Shown: in pieces, positions 43,142 through 54,664 of the stretch
Numbering within the stretch: the first letter of the stretch is position 1
Layout of the letters: every line of letters begins with the position of its first letter
Assembly: GCA_019059635.1 (NCBI GenBank)
Contig: JAGVRJ010000002.1
Coordinates: 1,240,001-1,304,000, forward strand
DNA from: Proales similis
Lineage: Eukaryota > Rotifera > Eurotatoria > Ploima > Proalidae
Length of the DNA stretch: 64,000 bases
Reading direction: 5' to 3'
Program-made: the position numbers and the translations under genes
Notes under the pieces: model-generated
What the model was told of the DNA's origin: nothing
Seen by the model: the letters and a program-made list of their open reading frames with translations, nothing else
Database searches by the model: none

Positions 43142-45292
43142 ATGTGGCCCAGGGCTGTATGTGCTTCGCTTTGCATAGCCTGGCTGGCCAACATCGTCTC
43201 GGCGACATCTGTCGGCGCAGAAATGCCGGCAAATCACGAGGCGCGTCTAATAAAAGATCTTTTCGACGATTATGACAAACGACTGCGGCCGTCCGGCACC
43301 ATTCAAGTAAAGTTCGCAATGAACCTCAATCAAGTGGTCTATTTGATTGAAAAAGAGCAAATAATTGTGATAAACGCGTTCATAGACCACGAATGGACTG
43401 ATCATCGTCTAACTTGGGGTATGCGCTTCTCTCCAAAATTCTCCAAAATTCTTTTTTTTGCATTTTTTTATTCTAATTTTGGTCACGCTTCAGATCCGGC
43501 CGAGTATGGAAACATTTCGGTGATTCGAATCAGCGGCGATCGAATTTGGACGTAATTGAAACAAGAATGAATTCAGGTCGAGAATGACAAACTTAGCTTT
43601 TTGTGTGTTGACTCGTTTTAGACCGGACACGTTCATTTACACAACAGCAGATCAGAGTGGCTTCCTACATCCTCAAGAAGGAGCCAATTTCGTCCTCAAG
43701 AGCCAAGGTAGGAGGCGCTTTCTTTGAGCGCAAATCGAATTTCCGAATTCCAATCTTCAACTAGGCATAATATTCTGGCCGAATCCAATGACAAAAATGA
43801 GAGCCAAATGCCGAATGACTATCGATTGGGTAAAAATCTTGGCTTAACGCAGCCCGTTGTTTAATTAAAGCATTAAACTTGGACCAAAATGAAAGTTTCC
43901 GTTTGACGTTCAGAGCTGCGTGTTTGTGTTCGGCAGCTGGAGCTACACGAGCTCGTTTATAAATTACACGCTGATGACCGAGCAGCCGTCTCTTGACACT
44001 TACACGGAAAACAACGAGTGGTCAATATTGGGCTTCATACCGAATCGGACCGAGATAAAATACGAGAACTGGATAGAGGACGACTCGTTCTCCGAGCTGC
44101 GCTACAAGCTGGTCATCCAGAGGAAGCCGCTGTTTGTGATTCAGAGCTGCGTCATACCGGCAATCATGCTCTGCATTCTCACTCTTGTCTCGTTTTTCAT
44201 TCCGTTTGCGCAGGAGATGCAGATCGGCATCAGCATCATGCTCGCCTTCTCAGTGTTCAAGCTGCGTCTGTCCGACGACGTGCCTGTCCAGGCGGACAGT
44301 GTGCCCTTGGTCAATATCTACTTCACTCTATGCATGTCATTTTCCCTCACGGCCATGCTCTGGTTCTCCACAATGAACATAATGCGCGAGCGTGGCCAAG
44401 TGCCCGTCTGCATTCGTTATATGGTGGTTAACTATCTCTACTTGCTGGGCACCGGCCAGCAGAAAAGCAGCCAGAAGAATGCGAAAAAAGATTCGACTGA
44501 ATCGCGCAGATCGGCCAACTGCACTAAATGCTCAGCGGGCTTGAAGAGGCCCAATTTGACCAACATTTGCCTAGACGATCAGCATCACTACTTACTTCAA
44601 GGTACTTTCACTACTTCTACTAGACCGACTCATGATTTGATTGATCAAATTATTTTGATTGAGTTTGCTCTCGATCAAAGCATCTCAATCTTGAGCCAGT
44701 CAAACGCAGCAGAAATCTAACACTTTTGTTTATTTTCTTGTTGATTTATTTGCCTAGCTGGTGAGACAAGTAAACAGTGTTTGGACCGTTCGGCAAGCAA
44801 TCATCAAGTTTCAGGCCCATCAGCCGAATTGCAAGAGCCCCTAGCAGTCTGGCTTCCGCAGCGCGGCCGGAAAAGTCACATCGAATTTAATAAAGTCACT
44901 GCTGGCTGGCGTGCCGATGGTAAATTAATATTTATTCCTATCAGCCCGGCGGAATAGGCAGCCAAATTGAGCAATTTGCCGATTTAGGAAAATTTGGCCT
45001 CGTTCCGAGTCGAGTGGATAATTGCAGCAATCCGCAGAGACAAATTGGCATAGTGGGATTGGAGTCGACCAGAGTGATTGCAAACGGATCGGTGCCTGTC
45101 GATCTTACGTCACATTTAACACAAACGCATAGCTCGATTCGGGCCGAGCTTACGCCACTCGAGATCATCAACGCGTTGAATAGATTTATTTTTCTTTTAT
45201 TTTTTGTCTTTATAATTGCACTGAACGTTTTGAGCTTGATAGTAATGCCCTACTATTGGCGCTCGTCTCCGCTCCCGGATGATGCGCTTTAA
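43142..45292 (+). CDS. Cys-loop ligand-gated channel subunit, nicotinic-like, atypical pore
   Basis: Exons 43142-43418, 43494-43551, 43622-43707, 43765-43829, 43896-44601, 44758-44894 and 44945-45292; 558 residues. The start at 43142 gives a signal peptide (residues 1-22). The extracellular domain has the Cys-loop C156-x13-C170 with FPFDVQSC and FGSWSY, the nicotinic wording. Loop C lacks the vicinal Cys pair, so this is a non-alpha-type subunit. M1 starts after RKPLF; M2 follows with MQIGISIMLAFSVF, then DSVPLVNIYFT into M3; M4 is residues 530-552. The M1-M2 linker lacks the usual GEK, and M2 carries Lys at 15' and Arg at 17'. The M3-M4 loop has a Cys/Lys-rich part. The acceptor of exon 5 was set by the Cys-loop; the donor of exon 6 is ambiguous (a donor 87 bp earlier also keeps frame). 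A poly(A) signal lies at 45335-45340. Confidence 0.85.
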
Positions 45293-48056
45293 TATTCGCT
45301 TAATCAAAAAAAAAAAAAAAATAATCGACTGCCGAATAAATTGGCCACGTTCTCAAAATGCTCATTTTCAAAGAGCCGCTTAGTCGCATCGGTCTTTATT
45401 CAAACCGATGGAAGAATATCGCTTTGCCAAAAATCGATTTTTACTCACTGTGAGAAATATGCGGATCTTGCGCTTATAAAAAGACCTTTTCGACATCTTC
45501 AACGTCAACATCTTCTTCGAGATGATCAAATTAGCGAATCGTCTTTAGAAGGATTTTTCATAGCTGCATACATTCAGATGTGTTCGTTCGGAAGATATTC
45601 TGTTTGTTGACCTACTCAGCAAACGAATAGAATATCTTGGGGCTTTTGATTAAAAATGACATCGTTTCCTGTTTTTGCTCTGAAGAAATCAGCCGACTGT
45701 TAAAGAGCACTAACAAGAGCCGGATAAGGTTCGAAGAAGCTTTCTGTTCCGTTAGATTTCACTTTTTTTTTCAGGTCTCTTGCATAATTCACAGATTGAC
45801 GTATTTACCCTTCAGTTTTCATGCTCTGTCGATCTTAATTAAAACAAGGTTGCCTTTTTACTTTCTGAGAACTACACACAAAAATTAATTCCTTTTAACT
45901 TTTCTCTCTCGACTCTTTCATAATTCACGCAATTGGCAGCCAAGATAAATTGTTGCAATTTACGTCTTATTCTCAAATCGTTTAGTTCTTTCGGAAAGTT
46001 ATTGGCAGGAATAAACAGCCACGAAGAGCTGATTGAATTTAGTTGCTTGACTGTAATTGAATGTCACTTACCGACCGGTTTGGGGCTTCTCTATTTAATT
46101 TGATTGAAAGCAGTCAGTTGAAGGCTTATGTTAGCTCTCTTTTCACAAGAGGTTGCTTGTTAAATCGATTACACGGGATAGAAAGAGTGAGAGGGTGTTT
46201 TAACTTTGAGCTGATTGCCGAAATTATTGGGCATCAAATTCATTTTTAATCAATTGAGAGCGCATGTTTGCACGAGACCCAGGCCTGAAAAGATCTACTG
46301 AAGGGTAAGGCGTTAAGATTTGCCTATAATTACTGGTAGGTCTTTAATTTTGCATCGAAAGCCACAGAAGGCTCAAACAAAAGCAAAGAGACTGGAATTT
46401 TTGCGAAACTATGAAGGTTGATTCGTTTCATCTAAAAGCCGCGTATCATCGACCCTTAGTATCTTGCTTCTCTCTCTCTCTCTCTCTTCGCCTTGCGCCT
46501 CCCTCTTTTGCCTTTTTCCTTCCATTTGCCTTTTGCTGCCTCTCTCTCTCTTTTTCTTAGGAGCACGAGCAACTCTCCCCCTCCCCTCATTTGCTCTATC
46601 ATTAGCCATCATTCACAACTGATGTAATATCTGCAATCGCCTTTCATATTCAAATATATCAAATGCCTACGCTATCGTGCTGATGTATTGTAAGCATATC
46701 TCGTCGATGAGTCAAAGTAACTGGCAAGAGATTGTTCTCTTCAGACTTTGAGCTTTTTATCATCTGGCGTGCCTGCTTGCTGGCTGGCTGGCTGGCTCGA
46801 TGCCGTTTGAGCATCGTTTAAAATTCAGGCCATCAAAGTAGCAGCAGCAGCTTTTTATTTTCATTCTGAAATGTATCAAGCCACACACCGAGCTTTTCAT
46901 CGAACTCAAATCTTTTTCGCATAACTCATTGCCTATCGGATACAGCGTGATTAATTTGCATTCGGATTGTCAATATTTCTTTCGTTTTATATCCAACTAT
47001 TCGCTTGTCATATCCGACAGAATTATTATTTATCCGAATTGGACGTGCTAATCATTGTGGAAGCGGTGGAGGGACGCGGCATCGCTCATCAATGAACATT
47101 TGCCGCCGCTGCTGAGGTTCGCGCAATATTAGGAGTTGAGAGGCGAATCCTCTCTTTCATTCTCATTTTTCTCCGCATTTTTATTTCTTTCATCGGCATC
47201 ATCCGTTGCTCTTTTTCTTTTTTTTTTCTCGCGCTCCCAAATGCCTATCTTGGCCATCTATTTTGCATTAATCCTCTCAGACATTGAGTTTTAGGTTCAT
47301 TTTGGAAAAAAAAAAGAAATTTATCATTCACAGTGGCATTGTTGTGTGACAGTGAATAGTGGATTTCGTGCTTCTTTGGTGATTGATTCCGATCCGTAGA
47401 CAAATCAGCCGTGCACGCACCCTGTTAATTCAATCAGCTTATTCTCGGCTGAATCCACCGCAATTTCGTTTTATTCCGTTTATACTCTCTGTGGTGATGT
47501 TCCAGCACGTTTTGGCCTTTTAATCGACATCCAATGAATTTACCTATTCTTTCACGCTGTCTCGATTTATTGCAGCCTCGTGCAGTCATTTTAAGATTAA
47601 AGTCTATTATCCAATATTATCTGGCGAGAAAAACGCCAATTGAAAACAGTTCGTCAGTTTTAGATAATTCGCTGTTATTTTTTTGCTATTTTTCACCTCT
47701 TGCAATCGATTTGCCTGCGCCTATTTTGGCTCGCTTTGCTTTGTCAGAGTGCTTAAGCCGCGAGAGATCAAATTCTTCGGATGCTGGCCTGGAAATCTAT
47801 AAGCGCCAATTTTCGCCATTAATCATTTGCAAGACACCAGACGCGTCTGCTTCTCGGCTACTAATTGGCTGCTGAGGCGCTTCCAGATTTGCCTAATTCT
47901 CGATCCTTAACAGTTATTACGCTCCATTCTCTTCACCTCCTCGGATATCCTCTCTATTCCTAAATGTTTTCTTTTCTGCCTCACAGGCCGGTTTAGATTG
48001 CGAAGCAAACAGAAACAACAACAGTTTGAAGCATTCTCAAAACAAAAACGTCCAAA
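45293..48056. other. intergenic, 2.8 kb, with pyrimidine tracts
   Basis: No exon chain recognised. AATAAA at 45335-45340 ends the channel gene. GGCT repeats at 46,779-46,798 and a CT tract are present; the last few hundred bases before 48057 are CT-rich with an acceptor-like site (TTTAG) near 47,996, which would fit a non-coding 5' exon of the receptor gene. Confidence 0.45.
46469..46488. repeat. (CT)n microsatellite
   Basis: Uninterrupted TC repeats inside a pyrimidine-rich stretch. Confidence 0.9.
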
Positions 48057-49301
48057 ATGATGCAGCAGAACAGTTCGAACGCAGCAGGGCCAAGCGAGGC
48101 AATTCAGACGCAGGAAAGCGGCTATTCGGCATTTGAGCTCAAGATAGCCATTTTGATCACAATCACATTCGGCATCACCATCATCGTGGGAATAGTCGGC
48201 AATCTTCTTGTTCTGCTTACGATTGTGCTGCGTAAGCAGATGCGAAGCACCACCAATATTCTAATTCTCAATTTGGCCGTTGCCGAGCTTTTGTTTATTC
48301 TCTTGTGCGTGCCCTTTACCGGTCTCAACTATGTGCTTAGGTAAGGGAATATAAAAAGAATTGAGCATTTCTCGCACCTGATTCGATTGCTTGGTCAAAA
48401 GTGTTTGGTATTTTGGCGACGTGATCTGTAAAGTAGTGCAATACACGTCAAACGTGACCGCATATGTGATCATCTTGTCGTTAGTGCTCATGTCGCTGGA
48501 CCGGTACTTGGCCATCCGCGACCTGGTCGGCAGCTCAATCAGAAACCAGCGCAATACCATTCTGGCAATCGCCGTCTTATGGATCTCGGTTCTCATTCTT
48601 AACCTGCCGCATTTGTTCTTGTGGCGCGAGCACAGCTATGAGATCGGCAACAGCCATCGAACCGTCTGCATTCTTGAGTACAACATTATCATTTCAAACA
48701 CAAGCGCCAGCGAGTCGGCGCTAACTCGCGCCGAGTACAGCCTGCGCGCCTATTACAGCATATTCTTTCTGGCCGGCTACGTCATACCATTTGTGCTGAT
48801 TGCGGTTATTTACAGCCTGATAATGCTCAAGCTGAGAAGAGCTCACGGCCAACAAGTGAGCAAGAGCAAGCGCAAAGTGACCTTCATGGTCATTGTGGTG
48901 GTCTCTTCGTTCGTCCTGTGCTGGGGCCCTCTTCAGGTCATGCTCTTTCTTCAGCACGTAATGAACATGCAACTGCAGGAAACCGGAATTATTGTTCTTG
49001 TGATTTCAAACTGCATCGCCTATCTCAACACTTGCATCAATCCGATTATCTACGGATTTGCCAATCAGGATTTTAGATTGTAAGTCGGAAGTTTGACTTT
49101 AGGCGTTCGGCCTTGCGCCCGGTTCTTATGTAATTATTTTTGCAATTTAGCGCTTACGCGGCCATTTTAAAATGTAACATCAACCAGCGGAAGTACATCG
49201 CAGTAGGCACGCAGATCAACAGGCACGAGCTTACACAACTGAACGGTACGCAAACGCCGGCCACTGTCGCATCTATACGCCTCAAATCTGTCAACGCCTG
49301 A
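48057..49301 (+). CDS. allatostatin-A/galanin-type neuropeptide GPCR
   Basis: Exons 48057-48340, 48402-49079 and 49151-49301 encode 370 residues with seven membrane helices. Key marks are GNLLVLLTIV in TM1, LNLAVAELLF in TM2, VWYFGDVICK before TM3, VTAYVIILSLVLMSLDRYLAI (TM3 with the DRY motif), SSFVLCWGPLQVMLF in TM6 and NTCINPIIYGF in TM7. The TM2-TM3 wording is closest, from memory, to insect and other protostome allatostatin-A receptors, which are related to vertebrate galanin receptors; both couple to Gi. The second intracellular loop lacks the common HPI after DRYLAI and reads RDLVGSS. Glycosylation sequons occur at the N-terminus (NSSN). A poly(A) signal at 49618-49623 is about 35 bp from that of the opposing ZSWIM8. 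The ligand assignment is by family only. Confidence 0.85.
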
Positions 49302-49876
49302 CAGCCAGCTTCGGCATTCAAGTAAACTGTCTGCGGCTCAATTTTCATGCCAAAGCCCCCGCACTAAGAGCCCCTCGAACATAAAATGACATTTATCAAT
49401 CCAAAAGGCGTCTCTGGTTTTTAGTCCGATCTTATTCTAAAGAGACTTTCCGTCTCGCTCGCGTCAGAATAGAATTTCAGTAGGGACCTGCTCTCAATGA
49501 GATTCTCTCCGTATTTATCCATCTACTCTAAGATTAAGTGAATGTTGGCTGTGATGTTCTGCTTCAAATGTGCACATCTGAATTGTGACTGATTTATTGT
49601 TGTTCGAACTGATCACCAATAAATTAAATTAAACAGAGCGTAGAAGCTTTTTTGCTCTTTATTTTGAAAGTGGTCGATTTAACAGCCGGAGCTGAAGGAG
49701 AGGCCAAACGTTAACGTTTGGCTTCTAAATTCTTCCTGAGTATAAGAGTAATCGTCAACAATGAAGAAACAAATCAAGCGAATAGTAGAAAACGAATGAA
49801 GCAAGGAGAGCGAGAAGAAAATTAAGGAGAGCAATTTGAAAAGAGACCAATTGAACGGTTGCTCGGCAGCGGAGGC
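49302..49876. other. convergent 3' ends, AstA-type receptor and ZSWIM8
   Basis: AATAAA at 49618-49623 (plus) and the reverse signal at 49658-49663 (minus) face each other; the mRNA 3' ends almost certainly overlap. Confidence 0.6.
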
Positions 49877-52800
49877 TCAAGGCTTCACGTTGTTCAGCAT
49901 GTTGCATATCTTGTTCCAAATGTCCTTCTTGCACTTGTTCGAGCGTCTGAGGTTTTGAAGCAGATCGTTGAAGCTGGCCATGTTGCCCGAGTCGTAGAAG
50001 ATCTCGCGCGCCTTCAGCAGCATGTTGAGAAAGTCTTCGTGGTCGTTGTGATTCAAGTGGTGAAGTTTGGACATGCAGCAGCGCAAATAAAGACTTAGAC
50101 AGCGCTGCACCATCATACTAAGCAACGGAGAGCACAGAGCCACAGAGTATTGACTTGGGTTGTAATTACACAGAGTCTGGGCTGATCTGGCGGCCAACTC
50201 TTGAAGTAGAATCGGATTTTGAAGAACGGCGCCCGCTGTTTGACTAAACTTTTCCAAATGCTCTTTGGTCTTGGCCATTGAGTCGAGTCTGATAGCCAGC
50301 TCGAGAAGCCATTTGACGTCGTCGGCGTAGCTCGGGTTCTGGCGGTATTTTATTTGATGCGAGCCGTCGATGCGTCTCGGCATCGCTTCGAGGCCCATCA
50401 TGCCCACTCGAAACGCGTTCTTGAGCGGCTTCATGGTCGTTTCTTCAGGACACGCAGGGTCGCTTTCGGCTTTGCACTCTTTGACGCCTGCTTTTGAGCT
50501 ATCTGCTTGTGTAACGCTTGTTGACGCGTTTCCGTGCGAATTGGCATGAAAATTAAATCCAGTGCCGGCTGGAGACAAGACAGAGCCAGCTCGGGCCAGG
50601 TGAGGCGGCGCGTTTAATTGGTGATGATGAAACGGCATCAAATTCGACGGATAAATTTGAAATTGAGGCCTTACCGCCTGATAGTTTAGCAATTGATAAT
50701 GGGTTAGATTCGCCGGGTAATACAAAAGATTCAAGGCCTCGGCGGACTGCGCCATAGCAATGTGCGGCATCAGGGGCATATTGGCTGGCGCAGCTGGTCC
50801 CAGTTGAGCTAGCAGTGGATTGAACATTCGCCTCGGATCCATGACGTTAATCGCGGCGCCTGGCTGCATTTGAAATTCGCCTGCCGCACCAGCAATCATT
50901 TGATTGGCCTGATCACAAGCGCTCTTGTTCTCGGCGCACAGCTCTTCCCACCGGTGGGCCAGCGTGAACAGGATCTCTTGAAGGTTCACATTGCTCGTTC
51001 CGTTCACAGCTTTCTCAACCACCATACACGCTCTTTGAAGCATGTCGTCGTTCTGCTCTTTGCATTGCATAAGCGCACGCTGGATCTCGCTCAGATGCAT
51101 TGCGTTGGCAAAGCGAAGACTGCTCAATGCTAGCTCGGCAGCCGCCTTGACAGCCATGCTGTCACGACCGCGGGACACTCTATCCGCCAGCGAGGCGCAC
51201 TCGCTTGGTGTCAAATGGCCTTGCCAGCATTCTATTAATATACAAATTGCGGGAAAGCCGATATCGACCGCTTGACTGTTCACCCACGTCACATGAGACG
51301 AATAGGTGCGACTGAACCAGCTCGGTTGAACACAGTTGTGAAGACCGAGGGCGTAGAGGCTGATAAGAAACGAGCAGATGTGAAGATTTCGGTGCGGTCC
51401 GTTGCCTGCTTGTTGGGCCTGGTTGTGCAGGAAGACGCTGGTGCTGATCGATCCGCCCGCTTTGTTCAACACTGTTTTGGACAGCTCGAACATGAAATGA
51501 GCGTACGCCTCACTTGGCTGATTAAACTGTTTGAAACACAACGGAACTCCTTTGCTCTTGTTGGGCTCGTTCGCGCTGCTCGGATTGGAGCCTGCATTGC
51601 CCGACAGACTTGCTTCCCGATTTTTGGCAGCTGTGGGCCTTTTAGCCGTTGGGACTTCTGCTCGGCAAGATGCCCGGGTAGGCGAATTGTCGCTCGACGT
51701 AGCTCCCTCGTTTAGACTCATGCATCGGTATTTGGTCTCCAAAAGTGCCAGGTCCTGATTTGACGACTCATTTTCGCTCTCCTCCCAGCCCGAACTAAGC
51801 GACTCGAGACAAGGGTTCTTGGCGTCTGCTTTGCTCTGCTCGCCGTCGTTTTGCTCATCGCCTTGCTCGATCGCTGCTCTGAACTCGTCCAGTTGCTCTT
51901 GTTGAATTCGTTTGAAATTCGGATTGAACGGATTAAAGCTGCTCTTGAACAAATGGTGCACATCGCGGTCCAGCAGCTTGTCCAGTATTTTGAGCAAGCC
52001 CTGCTCGTTGTCTTTGTAGGTCAATAGAAGACTGAGAGCCAATTCGCCTTTCAGCCGCCTAAGGCCTTCGCACAGTAAAGGATGTTGCGCTTCGCTCACA
52101 GTGGCCTTCAGACTCAGAATGTTTATGGCGCATTCGAATGCCAGCGGCTGGTGCTCTTCCTGATAGTGCAGAACGTGAAACAGAAAGGTACCGAGCGAAA
52201 CGGGCAAAGTGCGTTTGCTCGAGTCGAGCGCACCTCGCTCATGCTGACTAAGAAGGTGTCGCGCTTTCTCGACTAGCAGATGCATTTCAAACGAGCCAAT
52301 GTGACTCTGCTTGAGCAGGTTGATTAGTTCCTGCTCTTGGTTGAGCAGTTTCACCTCAAGGCCACGAGAAATGGCAGGCGATCGAGTCTCTTCCAGGCCG
52401 TGCAAGGCGAGCTTGAACGCCAAACTTGGCAATGACAGGCGACTTTTGTTGATGAGCATCACTCGAGCGTGTCTGGCCGACTGTGATGACAATATTTGAA
52501 CAAGAAGATAAGAACGCCATATGTGGCTGGACGAGAAGCTTAAAACACATTTTGACTTGAGCGAGTCGCTCGAAGTGCACACTGAACTACTAATCGGCCC
52601 TTTGGTCAGCAGATCATCGCCCAGAAGTTGAGCCAGGACGCATGCTTGCTCAATGAATGCGTGAGCAAACAGAGACTCGCAGCTGGCAAACAACAGGTCG
52701 CCCGACGGCATTTCATAAGTTTGAATGCCTTGGGCCAGCCACTCGCGAAGTGAACTGTCCTCAGTTGGTCGGTCGGTGCCGTTCGATCTGGCTACCGAAA

Positions 52801-54664
52801 AATCGAATGAATAGAGAGAAGCGATCGGGTCATCTTCGGCTTGTCTGGGCAGTGAATCATTTGCCTGTTCAACTTCTGACTCCTTTTTCTCTTCTAGGTC
52901 GGTGCTTTCGGTCGTGGTCATTGATTCAGCCGACTCTGCTTGGTCGGAGCTGATCTGAAGAGAAATCAGGGCTTTGAGCTTTTTGTCGAGCTGACTGACA
53001 CAGTCCCAGTCGATGTCGATTCGAGAGTTGGCGGCACCGATCGCTGGCATGAAAGCAGTGAACAGCTCGACGTCAAGTCGCTGGAGTAGCTTTTCATAGT
53101 TGGCCGCTCCGGACCCTCCGCTCGCATTGCTGTTTATTAACGATTGGCAGAAGTTGGCCAATCGCTCGACAATGTTGGCATTCCAGCTAAGGAGCTGACT
53201 ACGATAAGTGTCTAATTCGCGTGAGCCAAGAGCCGGATTGAGCATTGCCAGCTGCCATAGGGCCACGACCTCGTCCATTAGATTGGCACACGCCTGGTGT
53301 ACTGGTGGCGAGAGGGTGATGCTGCAGCTGTTGTTGCACGATGCCCGATGATTGCCGGTGACCGCATTGAACAGCGCCTTGTCGTAGCTGAGCTGAGACG
53401 CTTTGACCAAAAACCAGAGCTGGACAAGCTGATCGAGTGCGACGCACTCGGCAGTTATTACTTTCAGGATGGGCAGGCTGTTTGAATCGCGACGCCAGAA
53501 CATGTCGCGCACAATTGAGAGCAGATTCCACAGTGCTTCGGGCTCTCGTCCTCTAACTGGCCGAAGCAGACTTGTATATTCGGCCGCCGTGGCCGACGAC
53601 GGATTCTCAAGACATTCTATGTCACTGACCACATTGGGCGTGGGCGACACGAATTTGAAAAGGCTCTTGCGCACGTTCTCTTGCAAAATGGTCTCGTCAA
53701 GGCACCAGGCGCTGAGATCTTGAAGCGACGCGCCCGCTGTCGGATCAGGCGCCCCTCCCTCGGCGTTCATGTGCGAGCCCTCGTCGCTCAATAGCTCGTC
53801 CAACAGTCGCTGAGCAGTGGGAAGTACCTGCTGCGGCAATTCGCTGATCAGATATTGCGCAAACTTTTGCAGCTGCACGCGGCCAAGCTTGGAGAGCGAT
53901 TCGGATATCGGCGAGCGGTATTGAATGCCGGATGAGTCCAGGATGCGTTTGAGACAGACGGCCACCACATGCGAGCACCATGGAACGCCCTGTCTACTGC
54001 AAGTGCAAGTGCACGAAACGATTCTCTTTCGATCGCAAACAACCGCGACACTCATGGCCGATTGAGGTCCGCGCCATACAGCCGAGCTAGAAGCGGCCAC
54101 CTGAGCGCTCAAGTGGAATCCGATTTGAATTGTGTTTTGAACACAGCCCTGTTCGAACAGCTGCTCTCCTTTCAAGTATTCGTCGACATTTCCGTTTGCC
54201 AGACACGAGTAGAGCCGAATGTCGTCGACCGAGTCTGGAAAGCTTTGCTTGCTTATGCGCAGCTGAAGGTCCTCGGGCACTGGCTGATGAAACGATTCGA
54301 CCATCTCAAACGGAAGATTGGCCGCAATGAATGTGGCGCACAAGTCGACAAGCGACGATATGCGACGCTTAGGCCGGCCACTGTGACTGCCAGCGACTCG
54401 GGGCGCAAGGAACCCATTGAGTGAGCTCATGCCCGCCTTCCAGTCGCGCCAATTGGTGCCCGAGCCAGTGCACGCAGCCGAGTTGGCGGCGCCGTTGGCA
54501 TTGAAGTCAGCATTGTCTGAAAGGCCACTGCCCCATGAGTATGAGTCGTCCTCGTCAAGCTGGTCGCTGTCGAACTCATCGTCCCACACATTGGATGGTC
54601 GAGGCTGCTCGGCCGGCCGCATGGTCGCTTCGTCCTCGTTGCCTAATGTGAACTGCTGCATCAT
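49877..54664 (-). CDS. ZSWIM8: ZSWIM8 (EBAX-1/Dorado), Cullin-RING adaptor, intronless
   Basis: A single open frame of 1,595 residues (human about 1,837). The start at 54664 is the first ATG; the frame runs a few codons further but begins there with GTG. The N-terminus has a LVDLCATFIAANLPFE BC-box-like helix at about residues 100-120, used for Elongin binding. The SWIM zinc finger follows at 218-232 (CTCTC...CSH). The C-terminal third is helical repeat-like and ends NKCKKDIWNKI. ZSWIM8 is the substrate receptor of a CUL3/Elongin-type E3 ligase that degrades Argonaute during target-directed microRNA decay. It is the only large gene here without introns; PRRC1, GBF1 and AK9 have 6-13 coding exons. 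Compositional inserts (Ser/Glu-rich near 660-690 and 980-1040) are present. Confidence 0.88.
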   Translation of the reverse strand: MMQQFTLGNEDEATMRPAEQPRPSNVWDDEFDSDQLDEDDSYSWGSGLSDNADFNANGAANSAACTGSGTNWRDWKAGMSSLNGFLAPRVAGSHSGRPKRRISSLVDLCATFIAANLPFEMVESFHQPVPEDLQLRISKQSFPDSVDDIRLYSCLANGNVDEYLKGEQLFEQGCVQNTIQIGFHLSAQVAASSSAVWRGPQSAMSVAVVCDRKRIVSCTCTCSRQGVPWCSHVVAVCLKRILDSSGIQYRSPISESLSKLGRVQLQKFAQYLISELPQQVLPTAQRLLDELLSDEGSHMNAEGGAPDPTAGASLQDLSAWCLDETILQENVRKSLFKFVSPTPNVVSDIECLENPSSATAAEYTSLLRPVRGREPEALWNLLSIVRDMFWRRDSNSLPILKVITAECVALDQLVQLWFLVKASQLSYDKALFNAVTGNHRASCNNSCSITLSPPVHQACANLMDEVVALWQLAMLNPALGSRELDTYRSQLLSWNANIVERLANFCQSLINSNASGGSGAANYEKLLQRLDVELFTAFMPAIGAANSRIDIDWDCVSQLDKKLKALISLQISSDQAESAESMTTTESTDLEEKKESEVEQANDSLPRQAEDDPIASLYSFDFSVARSNGTDRPTEDSSLREWLAQGIQTYEMPSGDLLFASCESLFAHAFIEQACVLAQLLGDDLLTKGPISSSVCTSSDSLKSKCVLSFSSSHIWRSYLLVQILSSQSARHARVMLINKSRLSLPSLAFKLALHGLEETRSPAISRGLEVKLLNQEQELINLLKQSHIGSFEMHLLVEKARHLLSQHERGALDSSKRTLPVSLGTFLFHVLHYQEEHQPLAFECAINILSLKATVSEAQHPLLCEGLRRLKGELALSLLLTYKDNEQGLLKILDKLLDRDVHHLFKSSFNPFNPNFKRIQQEQLDEFRAAIEQGDEQNDGEQSKADAKNPCLESLSSGWEESENESSNQDLALLETKYRCMSLNEGATSSDNSPTRASCRAEVPTAKRPTAAKNREASLSGNAGSNPSSANEPNKSKGVPLCFKQFNQPSEAYAHFMFELSKTVLNKAGGSISTSVFLHNQAQQAGNGPHRNLHICSFLISLYALGLHNCVQPSWFSRTYSSHVTWVNSQAVDIGFPAICILIECWQGHLTPSECASLADRVSRGRDSMAVKAAAELALSSLRFANAMHLSEIQRALMQCKEQNDDMLQRACMVVEKAVNGTSNVNLQEILFTLAHRWEELCAENKSACDQANQMIAGAAGEFQMQPGAAINVMDPRRMFNPLLAQLGPAAPANMPLMPHIAMAQSAEALNLLYYPANLTHYQLLNYQAVRPQFQIYPSNLMPFHHHQLNAPPHLARAGSVLSPAGTGFNFHANSHGNASTSVTQADSSKAGVKECKAESDPACPEETTMKPLKNAFRVGMMGLEAMPRRIDGSHQIKYRQNPSYADDVKWLLELAIRLDSMAKTKEHLEKFSQTAGAVLQNPILLQELAARSAQTLCNYNPSQYSVALCSPLLSMMVQRCLSLYLRCCMSKLHHLNHNDHEDFLNMLLKAREIFYDSGNMASFNDLLQNLRRSNKCKKDIWNKICNMLNNVKP

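Noticed and set aside
43830-43919. Cys-loop with only seven residues between the cysteines
   Set aside because: An AG at 43894-43895 adds eight codons (FPFDVQSC) and restores the canonical 13-residue loop, so the later acceptor was dropped.
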